Assembly (NCBI GenBank): GCA_003339415.1
Contig: PDHQ01000223.1
Span: forward strand, 1-57,888
DNA from: Ophiocordyceps camponoti-saundersi (nom. inval.)
Lineage: Eukaryota; Ascomycota; Sordariomycetes; Hypocreales; Ophiocordycipitaceae
Direction: 5' to 3'
DNA: 57,888 bases
A program made the translations under genes and the position numbers. Every line of letters begins with the position of its first letter. Position 1 is the stretch's first letter. Below the pieces are notes generated by a model, which saw nothing but the letters and a program-made list of their open reading frames with translations, was not told the origin of the DNA and ran no database searches. Shown here one piece after another: positions 1 through 10,490 of this stretch.

Positions 1-477
<477 letters not shown>

Positions 478-3400
478 ACTCGTCAACAGCTCAAACAGCA
501 GCATGGGAGGCAGCAGAAGCAGAATCAGAAGCAGCAACAGCATCATCAACATCAACATCATCATCCCCATCATCATCATCATCAGAACCACCATCAGAAT
601 CACCATCTTCATCACCCTCCCAAGCGCAGAAAGATTATCCCCTTTGAAGAAACGACAGCCAACAGCAGCTTGTGGTACAGTCACGTCAGCCCTCGGTATC
701 AAAAGACCGGGCCGGGAGTGAAAGCCCCCCCTTTACAACGGGACATTTCCCTGGGAGCAGCAGCTGAAGGGTCCAATGACGGCCACGATGATGCCACTCT
801 CGACTGCTCCATGCATCACCCTCCTCCTCCTTCTCCTTCTCCTCCTTCTCCTCCTCCTCCTCCTCCTCCTCCTGCTCCGGAGGCGGTCTGTGCTGCCCCC
901 CATGACACGTCGATCGTCGGGGATGACCAACTCGACAGGAGACCGGAGAGGCCTGATGCCGTCATCAGCGCTCTCAAGATTCTCCAGCATCCCGTCTTTC
1001 TGCACCAGATACGCCTGTCCCTGGCCGGTCCTACCCCTACCCATAGGCCGATGTTACCGGATAAGAGCCTCTTCGTGTCCCGAGCTCTGGGTTCGCAGGG
1101 TATCACGACAGCAGTGGCGGCAGTCGATTCGACGCCTCCACCACCACTGCCTCCGCCTCCGCCGCCGACGCAGCCTTCTTGTGTGACGGATTCAGTATCG
1201 CTCGCCGACGACCTGATCCAGCCATCTGCCGCCGACTCGGCTTATATATCATCCCCTTCCTCCGCTCCGTCACTACCCACGACCTGGTCAGACCAATGGA
1301 GCCAGGATCGACCCATCGATCAAGACATGAGGCTCATCATGGGAGGCGGTGACAGTTATCCTCCGCGTCCAGCGTGCAGCTGGTCATACTCGCCTGCCGT
1401 TACGGAGCCGAGCTTAGACGATGGAAGGACGACGTCTCGATCTGATGAGCCGGACTCTCCTACCACGTCGCGTCATGGCTTCCGTACTCGCTTCGGCCCT
1501 TCACAGCCGGAACCGGTGCAGCCGGAACAGGTGCCGGTGTCGATGCCGGTGCAGGTTAAAGAGGTAAAGAACTTGACCACGCCTCGAGAGACGAAGCGTG
1601 CCGAGACGGTAAACACACGATGGAAGAGGGCTTGTCTGAGGTGTCGGATCCAGAAACTCAAGGTAAGTTTTTTTTTCCTCTGTATCTCCATCTCCAGACT
1701 CCAGACTCCCTCCATCTCTCTCTCCATCTCTCTCTCCATCTCTCTCTCCATCTCTCTCTCCATCTCTCTCTCTCCATCTCTCTCTCCATCTCTCTCTCCA
1801 TCTCTCTCTTTCTCTCTCTCTCTCATATCCCCTCTCCCTCCCTCCCTCCCTCCCTCCTTTCAACCAAATTCCACCCATGAATAACCCATTTTCCCCCCCT
1901 TCCATCATCAAGTGCGTCTCCCAAGACGACACCGACCCATCATCCGAATGCGCCCCATGCAACCTCGTCTCCAAGACGTCCAAAAAGACCATCCACCACA
2001 TCTCCTGCCACAGAGGCAAACTCCTCGACGTCGTCCTCTACCGACAAGGAGGCCTCAAGCTCACGGAACGCTGGTCCGGCACGACAATGAAGGAAGTAGG
2101 CGACAGGTGCTCGCCCAACGACATCAGCACCGTCCACATCACCCTCGGCATCTGCGACGAGCCGCTCAAGGTGGACGTCGTCTCGTTCTATTCCCGCCCC
2201 GGAGACGTCACCGCTCGCTTCTGGTATGTTCGCGAGGGGGCCTTTGGCGACGAGGTCAGACGGAAGAAGGAGATCGAGGCCTATTGCCTGGCTAGCATCT
2301 GGAAGACGGCGGATTACTTCGAGGCTTACATCATTGCCAATGCTGTCCCTGCCATGATGAGGATGAATGCCATTCCGGGTACGCACAAGGGTCTGGGCGT
2401 TGCTGAGCAGGATGTTATACGACGGACTTATGCCGCTGCCATCGACTACTATAACAAGCTCGACGTCTGTCATCCGAATCCCAGTTCCTTTGCTTCTCAT
2501 CGTCGTCGTCATTGCTGACCAGCCTTCTTTCTTTCACAGGACGACTATGAAGATCAGTCTGGCAACAAGAAGTCGAATCCCGAGAAGCGGTTGCTACACA
2601 ATCTCTTCGTCCTCTGGTTTGCTATCCGTCCGTCTACCCTTTCCCCCCTTTCCCCCCTTTAAACCAATCAAGTCAAGCTAAACACATCCATCCTCATATA
2701 AACAGGCCACACAACCGGCAGCGCCTTCATCTGCGGTGACAACAAGCTAGGGATGAGACCAGAGCTCAAGGACGACACCTACCCTCTCTTCGGCAAAGTC
2801 TCCGTCCCACGCATGATCGTAGCCCAATTCGACAGCATCAACCACACGAAGCTTCTCACCAAGTACGGAAAATGGGTTCTTCAAGACCTAGAAGCCTTCT
2901 TCTTCCGCAACCAGCAGCGATGGTGGTGGACAATCTACCTCACCGTCTTCATCCTCCTTCACGAGGCGAGCTTCGTCAGCGCAGACCGATACCGACATGC
3001 GAGAAACAACCACGGGACAAAGGTAAGTTGTCAAATCACTGTAGAAGTTGAACCGCATCAGATCTGACGTCTTGACAAGTTTCGCTATTCAATCCCCGGC
3101 TTCGTCGAGGAGCTTCAAGATGGCTGCAACAACATCCTGATGCACTGGCACTATTACAACTGCAAGCCCTGGCCTGACTCTTCTGAGCCGTGGAACCGTC
3201 ACACGCACTTCATGTCGGACCTCTCGTCCGTGCAATACGACCTCGTCATGGAGACGCTGGCAGACACGCACGTGCAGAAGCAGCTCGCCGTCTGGAGCAA
3301 GTACAAGCTGGAGAATGGTGCTCGTGCGTCGTGTCCCCTCCCCATTCTCTCTCTGCCTCTGCCTCTGCCTCTGCCTCTGCCTCTATACCTCTATTACTCT

Positions 3401-3847
3401 CCGCTAACTTCTCCATCAGTGGAAAAGATTGAAACGCCCAGCAGAAGCAGCCACGAGTCGCCCTACCTCGGCTCCCAAACCCTCTTCGACTGGGATCATC
3501 CCTTCTACTGGGTCTCGCAGATGTTCGAGGAGCGATGGAACCCGCACCCTACGTATCAGCGTGAGTACGTGCTGTAGATCCATCCGCTCGTGTGTCTTTC
3601 TCTCTCTCGCTCTCTCTCTCTCTCTTTATCTCTCTCTTTATCTCTCTCTCTCTTTTCTCCCTTCGTCTCTACTCAACGACATAAAGTCTGGCATTTGCAT
3701 GTATTTTCCACCTCACGTCTAGGATCGCGGATATCACAAGGGAGGCAAAACTCGCATAGCGGAAGAGTACGCCAAACAAATCTATCTCTCAATATGAAAA
3801 AGACGACTCTATCCAGCCGCCGAAGCGCCCCAAGCCATAACAAGTGA
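478..3847 (+). CDS. Zn2Cys6-type fungal regulator, spliced; both ends uncertain
   Basis: Probable nuclear DNA-binding protein. Exons I can join in phase: ?-1662, 1913-2464, 2540-2627, 2706-3022, 3080-3323, 3420-3560 and a last exon from 3723. The zinc cluster is split by the first intron: CLRC-RIQKLK ends exon 1 and the third Cys opens the next exon. The spacing is C-x2-C-x6-C-x11-C-x2-C-x15-C; the last loop is longer than in Gal4. Upstream, an open frame from 478 encodes a Gln/His-rich stretch, a basic PPKRRK patch that could be a nuclear signal, and Pro-rich runs, but its first in-frame ATG is at 811, so the true start is unknown. At the 3' end the donor GTGAGT (3561) leads to a stop at 3847, while donors at 3565 or 3569 give other frames. 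DNA target and pathway are unknown. Confidence 0.72.
1663..1912 (+). repeat. Microsatellite-filled intron inside the zinc cluster
   Basis: The intron runs GTAAGT...CATCAAG. About 1706-1825 consists of tandem CATCTCTCTCTC-like units, followed by (TCCC)n. It interrupts the zinc-cluster codons exactly between the Lys before Cys3 and Cys3 (phase 0). At 250 nt it is the longest intron of this gene. Confidence 0.8.
3324..3419 (+). repeat. Intron containing a (CTCTGC)n hexamer array
   Basis: The phase-1 intron (GTGCGT...ATCAG) contains about six copies of CTCTGC at about 3346-3384. The flanking codons join as Asn-Gly-Ala-Leu-Glu-Lys. Confidence 0.7.
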
Positions 3848-4038
3848 ATAACCAGCTCGTGACTCGGACTTCCCCCTCGTCTTCCTCACATTAACCCTCC
3901 ATTCCAAACTCCCAAAGATGCTTTCCCAAAGCCTCAAGAGGCCTCTAGACAACGCTATCTAACGGTAACACAAAAACACTATGAAATCCAGTTGGGGTTT
4001 AAAGGGAGAGAAAAAGAGAACCTGCGAGGGGAGAGGAA

Positions 4039-5223
4039 TCACCAAATCACCTCCTTTCCGCTGTAGTCATCCTTGGCCTTATCTTCTTCAGCGTGAGCCA
4101 TGTCGAGAGCCTCCTGACCACGAAGTCTAGACCGACGACAACCCCTCCAACGACCTCTCATCTCCCAGTCATCCCTGAGCGTCGACGGCCCTTCTCCAGC
4201 ATTGTCGTCTTTGTCATCGTCCTTGGCCGCCAAGAGGCTACCCAAGCCGCCGCTCTTCATGATGGCTGCAATGGTGTGACGCGTCGGTCTGATGGATTGC
4301 CACTTCTTCAGGTTCAGCTTATCGTTTGTCTCCATGTACCTGAGCGTATCACATAGCCGCTCTCGATAGCGTAGGACTTGGGTGCTGTCGTCGTATAGCC
4401 TCTTGAGGTGAAGTTCCGATAGCAGGAACTGGGAATTCTCGTCCTTGTCCAGGAAGGCTTCCAGTTGCCCGGCGAAAGTGTCCTTCCAGGGGTCGAAGAG
4501 TACATGGCATGATTCATCAAAGTCGACGGCCTCGCGGCTCGACCGTCGTTGGTCCGTCTGCTTGCGTCGTCGTTCTTCCTGTTGGTCGCCCTTGTCTTCG
4601 GCGGAGGCGGCAAGAAGCTGTTGGGAGGCATGGTCTTGGCGACTGTCGTGACGCGGCGTCTTCCGTCTCGTCGTCGTCTCCGACTCTTGCGTCAGCGTGC
4701 TGCTCAGCTCCGAGTCCTGCATCTGTCTGTGCTCTTCTTCCCTGCTTTTCTTTGGCTCCCTCGACGTTTGCTCTTCTCTCTTACTCTCTTCGGCCTCTGG
4801 CACCATTTTCTCTTTCCCCTTTCCTTTGTTGGGCTTTGCCGGCGTTTGCCATTTATCCTTGCTTTCTTGAGGCTCGGCCGACGTTTGCCGAGTCGAATCC
4901 CGTACCCCCTCTTCTTCCTCCGTCTCCTCCTCCTCCGTCTCCTCCTCCCATTCCTCTTCCTCCTCCATCTCCTCCTCCTCCTCCTCCTCCTCCTCCTCCG
5001 TCTCGTCTCCATCCACCACCTCCCTTATAGCCAGTCCCTCCGCGATATCTTCTTCATTCAACATCCTCCAAAAGCCAACAACCGCCCTCGGCGAAGCCCT
5101 CTTCGCCGCCCTCGACATCAGCCGATCAAGCCTGCACATGATAGCATCGGCTTTAGACAGAAACACCAGCCGCCCTTCCCTCGACAGCTTCGTCGTCCCA
5201 TTGATCGGCAAGCCCCACGACAT
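4039..5223 (-). CDS. Acidic orphan protein of 394 residues, function unknown
   Basis: A single open frame from ATG at 5223. The first 70 residues look folded, with 'MSWGLPINGTTKLSREGRL' and an Arg-rich helix. A long Glu tract follows at about residues 75-105, then a Lys/Glu/Gln/Ser-rich low-complexity stretch to about 215. A second well-formed segment spans about 230-340 and contains 'FDPWKDTFAGQLEAFLDKDE' and 'LYDDSTQVLRYRERLCDTL'. The Glu tract is encoded by a (CTC)n repeat on the plus strand at about 4916-5001, so its length is probably variable. The C-terminal segment looks helical. I recognise no family. The frame length and the two composed segments argue for a real gene; an N-terminal exon cannot be excluded. 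Confidence 0.62.
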   Translation of the reverse strand: MSWGLPINGTTKLSREGRLVFLSKADAIMCRLDRLMSRAAKRASPRAVVGFWRMLNEEDIAEGLAIREVVDGDETEEEEEEEEEEMEEEEEWEEETEEEETEEEEGVRDSTRQTSAEPQESKDKWQTPAKPNKGKGKEKMVPEAEESKREEQTSREPKKSREEEHRQMQDSELSSTLTQESETTTRRKTPRHDSRQDHASQQLLAASAEDKGDQQEERRRKQTDQRRSSREAVDFDESCHVLFDPWKDTFAGQLEAFLDKDENSQFLLSELHLKRLYDDSTQVLRYRERLCDTLRYMETNDKLNLKKWQSIRPTRHTIAAIMKSGGLGSLLAAKDDDKDDNAGEGPSTLRDDWEMRGRWRGCRRSRLRGQEALDMAHAEEDKAKDDYSGKEVIW

Positions 5224-5926
5224 GGCCGACGAGTTGATAGATTTTTTCCTTCCGAGATGAACATAAGAGCCATGCGTCGTTGGTCTCGGCTGATGAAGAG
5301 CAATAGAACTGTATAGGTAGGTAGTTTAAGAGAGCGATGCAATGATAGAGAAAGCGAGAGATGGAGAGGAAATAGTCTCAGATAAGCGCTCCTCTCCTCT
5401 TATCCCCTTCTCCTCCTCCTCCTCCTCAGAGGCAAGCACTAAGCTGCAGTTCACCTCCCTCATGCGCAGCTCCTCGCAAGGTTATGATCGTTATTTTCAT
5501 TGTCTTGACTTTATTCTCTTTTCTTCTTAGTTTCTGTGGCTTGTGCAGAGGGCAGAGCCGGGCAGAACCCTAGATAGTAGGTAGTGCCTTCCATGGAGCC
5601 TCAGAGGTTGGCTTTGTTCGAACCTTCAATGAAAGTGTCAGTCACGTGATGCCTGTCCTGTGAACCCCTGAGCCTCATCTCCCACTTACACTGACATGCT
5701 CGTCGCCTTAGTCCTTGCTATCCTGGCTAGAAATGCTCTTTACTCAAACTCCTCTCTCCATATCCCTCATCTATTCCCCCCCTTTCACCACCCTCTTACC
5801 CATGGCGGTAAAACGACGACGGATCGAAACTCCAACCCGGACTCCCTTACTCCATTTCCTGCACCTCCTCATGCTTCTCCTCCTCATGCTCCCATCTTCC
5901 TCGTCTGCCCGTCCCGTGCCTCGCGC
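5224..5926. other. Intergenic, promoter of the acidic orphan and 3' flank of the 5-phosphatase
   Basis: No convincing coding sequence. It contains a short (CTC)n run near 5410-5430 and a TCACGTGA box at 5642-5649. It separates two minus-strand genes. Confidence 0.6.
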
Positions 5927-8866
5927 CTAGCCTCTGGCCTCGCGACACAGGAACATATCCATCACCCTATCCCTCACAGCCCTGTCCTTATCGCCGCTCC
6001 GGAAAACCAGTGGTCCCAGTATCTCGCCGTACCTCTTCTCCCTGGCCCTCCTTCTCCTAGATGAAGCGTCCTCGTCGCCGCCGCGGCGAAGACTGAGTCT
6101 TCGACCCAGCCCCGTCAAGCCGCCTCCTGATTTTTCATCTTCCGTCCCTGGGCTGAGCTCCGTGGCCACCCGAGACGCCGTCGCCGTCAGGAAGATGAAA
6201 GCAATATTGTGGTTTGGCGCCGTAGAAAGGACGTCTAAAACCTGGGACTTCACGTCTGCCGTCCCAGCACTCAAGGCGTTCGACAGCTTCGCGCAAAGCA
6301 GAGGCGGCACGACCCCGTCCGTCAGAGCCGATAGGAAGAGAAGTAACACCGACGAAACGAGTTCAAGCTTGTGCGCCGACGAGAGCTCAAAGGGAAGAAG
6401 GGCCTTAGTGATGGGCGTGTCTGTGTCGAGGGCCGTGACAATCTCCGCCTTGACCGGGTCCTGCTCCGTCGTCGTCGTCGTCGCCTCGAGCGGCCACCCC
6501 GGGTCCCGCGGCAGCCGCAAATCAGCCAACATGGCTTCGTCGGCCGCGCACCGCTCGGCCAGCGTCTGCATCGCCTCGGTGAGCTGAAACAACTCCCGCG
6601 GCGCTGAGCATTGCAAGTCCGAGTCATACGGTATCGCCCCCTTGATCCCTCTGTCGCGCACAAAGCTGCGGATCCCGCCCTCGGGAACGCGGATGAGCTC
6701 GTCGACGGAGCGGCCAAAGCACGTAGGGAGCCACGAGCCCCGGACCGGCACGAAGTGGTCGCGTCCCTCCTCCACCCGCAACACCAGGATGTCTTCCAGC
6801 TCGGCGTGGCCGTCGTTGAGAGGTCGCAGCTGGGTGACGTCGGAGACGCGGGCCTCGATGAGCGCCGAGATGGTCTCCCCGGGCTCCAGCGTCACGGCGC
6901 CGACCAGTTGCTCCTCCTGTCCATCAGCACGGATGAAAGACGTCGTCAGCCAGGCCGGAGGGGGCAAAGAAGCCTCCTCGCAGTCCACCCCCGCCGCCGT
7001 TGTCATCGGCTTCTCCACAAACGCAAAAGTGGCGAAGACGCCTCCCGTGTTGGCAATCGTCAACATGCACGACTTGCTCTGGAGAAAGCCAACCGGGCCA
7101 AAGTCGACGACGCCCTCGGCCTGTTGAGCCTCGTCTCCTTCGATGACGACCGTGATACCGGGCCGACCCTCGTTCTCGACCCGATCGAGCTCGCGAACCA
7201 CTTCTGCATGAACCTGAGCCTTCAGCTCCGGCACGACAGCGTCGTAGTCTAGCGTAAAGACAGATACGACAGGCTTGTGGTCCGACGACGTGATGCGCTG
7301 ATGAGAGGTGTAGATCTCCTGACGCACGCGGTCAACGAAGCCTTCCTTGGTAACCACCTCTACCGGCGACGACCCGCCGTTCTCCGTCGCCGCTTCGTCG
7401 TACTCGTCGTAGTCGATACCCGGGCTCCCCTTGGGCGGCGGCTGCTGCAGGTCCTCACCATCCGCGTCGGGATCGTAGCTGAAGAGGACGTCGTCGTCTT
7501 CCTCGATGCCCCTGTTCTTCATCTCCATGTCCTTTTGAACGGCTGCCTGTTCATCCTCGATGCGCCGGTCGTAATCCTGCTTGTCCTTGCGCGTCCGATA
7601 CAGGATGCGATCGCACCAACTCGGAGAGCGCTTCTTCTCACTCGAGTCGAACAGGCTGATGGTGCCGACGTCATACTTGTATGAAGGCAGAAAGGTGATG
7701 CGTCCTTCCCTCCAGCCATCGTGAAAGACTTTGCGCTGCGTCATGGCCCGCCTTAGCTGATCGTGAGGCAAAAGCGAGTCGAGCGTGGACTGGAGAGAGA
7801 CAGGATCCTGGCTCGGGTCGTCGAGAAAGTCGATGGCGTCGGGTCCAGAGCCCTTGGAGTCGTAGCTCCGCTCGCGAGAGTGCGCCGAAGCGAGGGTACT
7901 CGCGTCATCGTCGCTTTCGCTGCTGCCGCGCATGACGATGTATCCATCGCCGTCCAGCGGCAGCGGAGGCCGATCCGAGGCCAGGTCATATTCGCCGCGC
8001 GTATGCAGCATCAGCAGACGTCTAATGTCGTCGCCGGGGAGGCCGTCGAGGCGGAAGTTGAGGTCGCCCATCCAAAAGGTAAAGTCCTCGTCGCCGATAG
8101 CATCTCCTTCTTCTTCGGCCACGCCGGCGTAAACGACGGCGTCGAACTTGGTCTTGGCCAGGATCTGGCCGACATCCCAGTATCGCCGGTCCAGGGCGTT
8201 GGAGCCCGCGCCACTAGCGAGATGGCAGTTAATAAACACCATCCGGGTCGTTTCGCCCAAGACCAGCCTCGTGCTGATGGCACCCTTGTTACCAAAATAT
8301 CCCAACACTCCGGTACCAACCTGTTTGGTGCTCACGTTGCTGATGGTGGGGGCCACCTCTGGAGAGGCGTAGATGAGGAGCAGGATTCCCGTCATCTGCT
8401 CAGCCACGACGAGCTGGTATCCGGGGGGCAGCGCGGCCTCGACGGCGGCCAGCCACTTTTTCTTGGGGCCGTGATCTGTGTAGACGGCTCGATTTACGTA
8501 TTCTCTCGTCGTGTTAAGATCAACCACCTCCTGCAGCCCCAGGACGTAGAGACCGATGTCATCGTCGCCGACGAGCCGGACGGATGCTGACGCCGACTTT
8601 GCCGGCTCGACAGCCGGGTTGCGGTCCAGGTCCAGCGTTGCCAGGCTCTCATCGATGCCGCGGCCGCGGACGAACCAGGCCGCCAGATCCTTGTCGGTGC
8701 CGGGACAGGCTGCGACATTCCAGGTGCCGACCTTGACCCGGATCTGGTGATGCCGCACGTATTCTGACTGTCTGGCGAGCAGGGCGCGCGTCAGCGAGTG
8801 CGGCGCGGCAGGCAAGAGTTCTACCGGCTCCGAGGCGGGAGACGAGGGACGCGGCGAGGATGTCAT
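5927..8866 (-). CDS. OCRL/INPP5B-type inositol polyphosphate 5-phosphatase with C-terminal RhoGAP-like domain
   Basis: Likely removes the 5-phosphate from PtdIns(4,5)P2 or related phosphoinositides on membranes. About 979 residues, no intron, first ATG at 8866. Catalytic motifs are in order: 'VKVGTWNVAACPG' (~40-52), 'LGLQEVVDL', 'GYFGNKGAIS', 'FINCHLASG', 'FWMGDLNFRL' (~262), 'SWCDRILYRT' (~415) and 'SSDHKPVVSVF' (~525). These are the Asn, Glu, Asp, His and DH residues of Mg-dependent 5-phosphatases. A beta-rich ASH-like segment follows (~590-710), then a helical RhoGAP-like domain (~725-968). I see no clear GIFR-type arginine finger, as in human OCRL, so GAP activity is doubtful. No PH domain is visible. 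It shares a 404-bp intergenic region with the divergent Dcp1 gene. Confidence 0.92.
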   Translation of the reverse strand: MTSSPRPSSPASEPVELLPAAPHSLTRALLARQSEYVRHHQIRVKVGTWNVAACPGTDKDLAAWFVRGRGIDESLATLDLDRNPAVEPAKSASASVRLVGDDDIGLYVLGLQEVVDLNTTREYVNRAVYTDHGPKKKWLAAVEAALPPGYQLVVAEQMTGILLLIYASPEVAPTISNVSTKQVGTGVLGYFGNKGAISTRLVLGETTRMVFINCHLASGAGSNALDRRYWDVGQILAKTKFDAVVYAGVAEEEGDAIGDEDFTFWMGDLNFRLDGLPGDDIRRLLMLHTRGEYDLASDRPPLPLDGDGYIVMRGSSESDDDASTLASAHSRERSYDSKGSGPDAIDFLDDPSQDPVSLQSTLDSLLPHDQLRRAMTQRKVFHDGWREGRITFLPSYKYDVGTISLFDSSEKKRSPSWCDRILYRTRKDKQDYDRRIEDEQAAVQKDMEMKNRGIEEDDDVLFSYDPDADGEDLQQPPPKGSPGIDYDEYDEAATENGGSSPVEVVTKEGFVDRVRQEIYTSHQRITSSDHKPVVSVFTLDYDAVVPELKAQVHAEVVRELDRVENEGRPGITVVIEGDEAQQAEGVVDFGPVGFLQSKSCMLTIANTGGVFATFAFVEKPMTTAAGVDCEEASLPPPAWLTTSFIRADGQEEQLVGAVTLEPGETISALIEARVSDVTQLRPLNDGHAELEDILVLRVEEGRDHFVPVRGSWLPTCFGRSVDELIRVPEGGIRSFVRDRGIKGAIPYDSDLQCSAPRELFQLTEAMQTLAERCAADEAMLADLRLPRDPGWPLEATTTTTEQDPVKAEIVTALDTDTPITKALLPFELSSAHKLELVSSVLLLFLSALTDGVVPPLLCAKLSNALSAGTADVKSQVLDVLSTAPNHNIAFIFLTATASRVATELSPGTEDEKSGGGLTGLGRRLSLRRGGDEDASSRRRRAREKRYGEILGPLVFRSGDKDRAVRDRVMDMFLCREARG

Positions 8867-9270
8867 GTCGGTTCTGGAGAGCAATGCGCTGCTGGCGTTC
8901 TGAGCCTGCTAGGCCATTGCGCCGCCGTCGACTTCACCAGCCAGAAAGTACCTATTAATGCCTCAAGAATGTTTTCATGTACCAATGAAAGAGTAGAGCC
9001 CGTCGCGCTAGTATCTGCGAGTGCGCGACCGCGATCCGGTGACAGATTGAAGCTGTTCCAAGGCTGATTACTAGTAGTAGGTAGAGTGTAGTAGGCAGTC
9101 GGTAGGCATCGAGTCGCGTGTGCGTCATACCGGTGACGATGCTTATCGATAGGACACGTGACATGACCAAGTCGACAATCTGCACCTGGGGAAGTCGCAA
9201 GAAGTCAACAAACAAAACAAACAAAACGCCGCCATCCCGTCGAGACTGAGATGATACGGTACAGACAAGG
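8867..9270. promoter_or_regulatory. Divergent promoter, 5-phosphatase / Dcp1
   Basis: 404 bp between two head-to-head ATGs. It contains TTATCGATAGGA and an E-box CACGTG at 9155-9160, about 110 bp from the Dcp1 ATG, plus a TAGTAGGTAG run near 9075. No TATA box stands out. Confidence 0.6.
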
Positions 9271-9960
9271 ATGAGCCGACCACCAGCAGCAGTATCGGCG
9301 GCGGCGGCGGCGGCGGCAGCGGCTCGTCACAGCCGCCAGTCGTCAAGTCTCATGCCCGGCGCGTCCGACTACGACTCAGACGCGGCGGCGATACAAGCCA
9401 ACTACGCGCCCCCTCCGCCGCGGACCAACACGGAGCTCAACCTGTCAGTGCTGCAGCGCTATCTGCCGTCGATTCAGAGCATCATGAGCATGGCGGCCAA
9501 CGCGGTCACGTACACGTTCGACGGTGCGACGGAGAGTTGGAACAAGGCGGGCATCGAGGGTACGCTGTTCGTGTGCGCGCAAAGCCCACTGCCCGAAGAC
9601 TTGAGCAGCCGGCCGCGAGCCTGCGTCTTCATCCTAAACCGGCGGAGCCTGGACAACCTGGTTGTCGACCTGGGCATAGTAAGCCATGTTGAGGTTATGG
9701 ACGAGCTGGTGATGCTGCGGGTCGAGGCGGCGGACAAGGACGGGGCGGAAAAAGTGCTCGGCATCTGGATACACAACGACAAGGACGAGACGAGGGATGT
9801 CAACGTGGCGACGATGCAGGAGAGCTGGAAAGCTGTACGATCTGGCGGCTCGGCCGAGGAGCAAGGTCCGGAGGCTGGACCGGCGATGCAGGCTATCGGC
9901 CGGCGATTATCCCTGAGCGATTTGTTTGGAAGGCCCAGCGACCCAAGTCCCGGCCAGTGA
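9271..9960 (+). CDS. dcp1: mRNA-decapping enzyme subunit Dcp1
   Basis: Activating partner of the Dcp2 decapping nuclease in P-bodies, acting in 5'-3' mRNA decay. 229 residues, single exon, ATG at 9271. After an Ala-rich N-terminus the EVH1-like Dcp1 fold is seen from about residue 55: 'LNLSVLQRYLPSIQSIMSMA', 'VTYTFDGATESWNKAGIEG' with 'TLFVCAQSP' after it, then 'ACVFILNRRSLDNLVVDLG' and the terminal 'IWIHNDKDETRDVNVATMQ'. The W-x-K-x-x-x-E-G-T-L-F-V core and the N-R-x-S-x-x-N motif are family hallmarks. Length matches yeast Dcp1 (231). No long metazoan-like C-terminal extension is present. A polyalanine run near the start is encoded by (GGC)n. Confidence 0.93.
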   Translation: MSRPPAAVSAAAAAAAAARHSRQSSSLMPGASDYDSDAAAIQANYAPPPPRTNTELNLSVLQRYLPSIQSIMSMAANAVTYTFDGATESWNKAGIEGTLFVCAQSPLPEDLSSRPRACVFILNRRSLDNLVVDLGIVSHVEVMDELVMLRVEAADKDGAEKVLGIWIHNDKDETRDVNVATMQESWKAVRSGGSAEEQGPEAGPAMQAIGRRLSLSDLFGRPSDPSPGQ

Positions 9961-10457
9961 GACTTTTTTTTGTTTTCCCCTTTTCCCCTTCTCAGCTCGA
10001 GACCCGGAGAGGGCATTCCAATGGGTGGGGTTCCGGAACGGAGCGGATTTGCGGCAAATGGGCCAGCACAGAACATGGATATGCAATGCATCCCCCGTCA
10101 AGGAGATTAGGTTCCGGTTCGCTTCCGGGCCGAGCCCTGTTTTCCCGGGGTCTGACGGCTATCACCTAGGTTATTCAATCCTGTGGGAAGACTGATAAGG
10201 AAGAGGGAGAAAAAAAAGGAAGAAAAGGCGAGGGCTAGAGGAAACAGGGGAGGGGTTAGAAAGCAAAAAAACGGAGGAGAAAAGGGGGGGCGAGGAATGT
10301 GATGCAAGTCGGCAGCGAAATGACGAGCGAGAGACAGCGGAGGGCATAGCGGAGACGAGGTTTAAAAAAAACACAAACATTGGAACCCCTTGTTCTTCAG
10401 TCGTGTCTCGCGCCGTTTCGGGATTCGTTTTCTTTTCTTTTGTGGGAGTGTGTTTTT

Positions 10458-10490
<33 letters not shown>

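Noticed and set aside
5600..5640. GTTCGAACC resembling a tRNA T-loop
   Set aside because: No acceptor, D-arm or anticodon stem could be paired around it.
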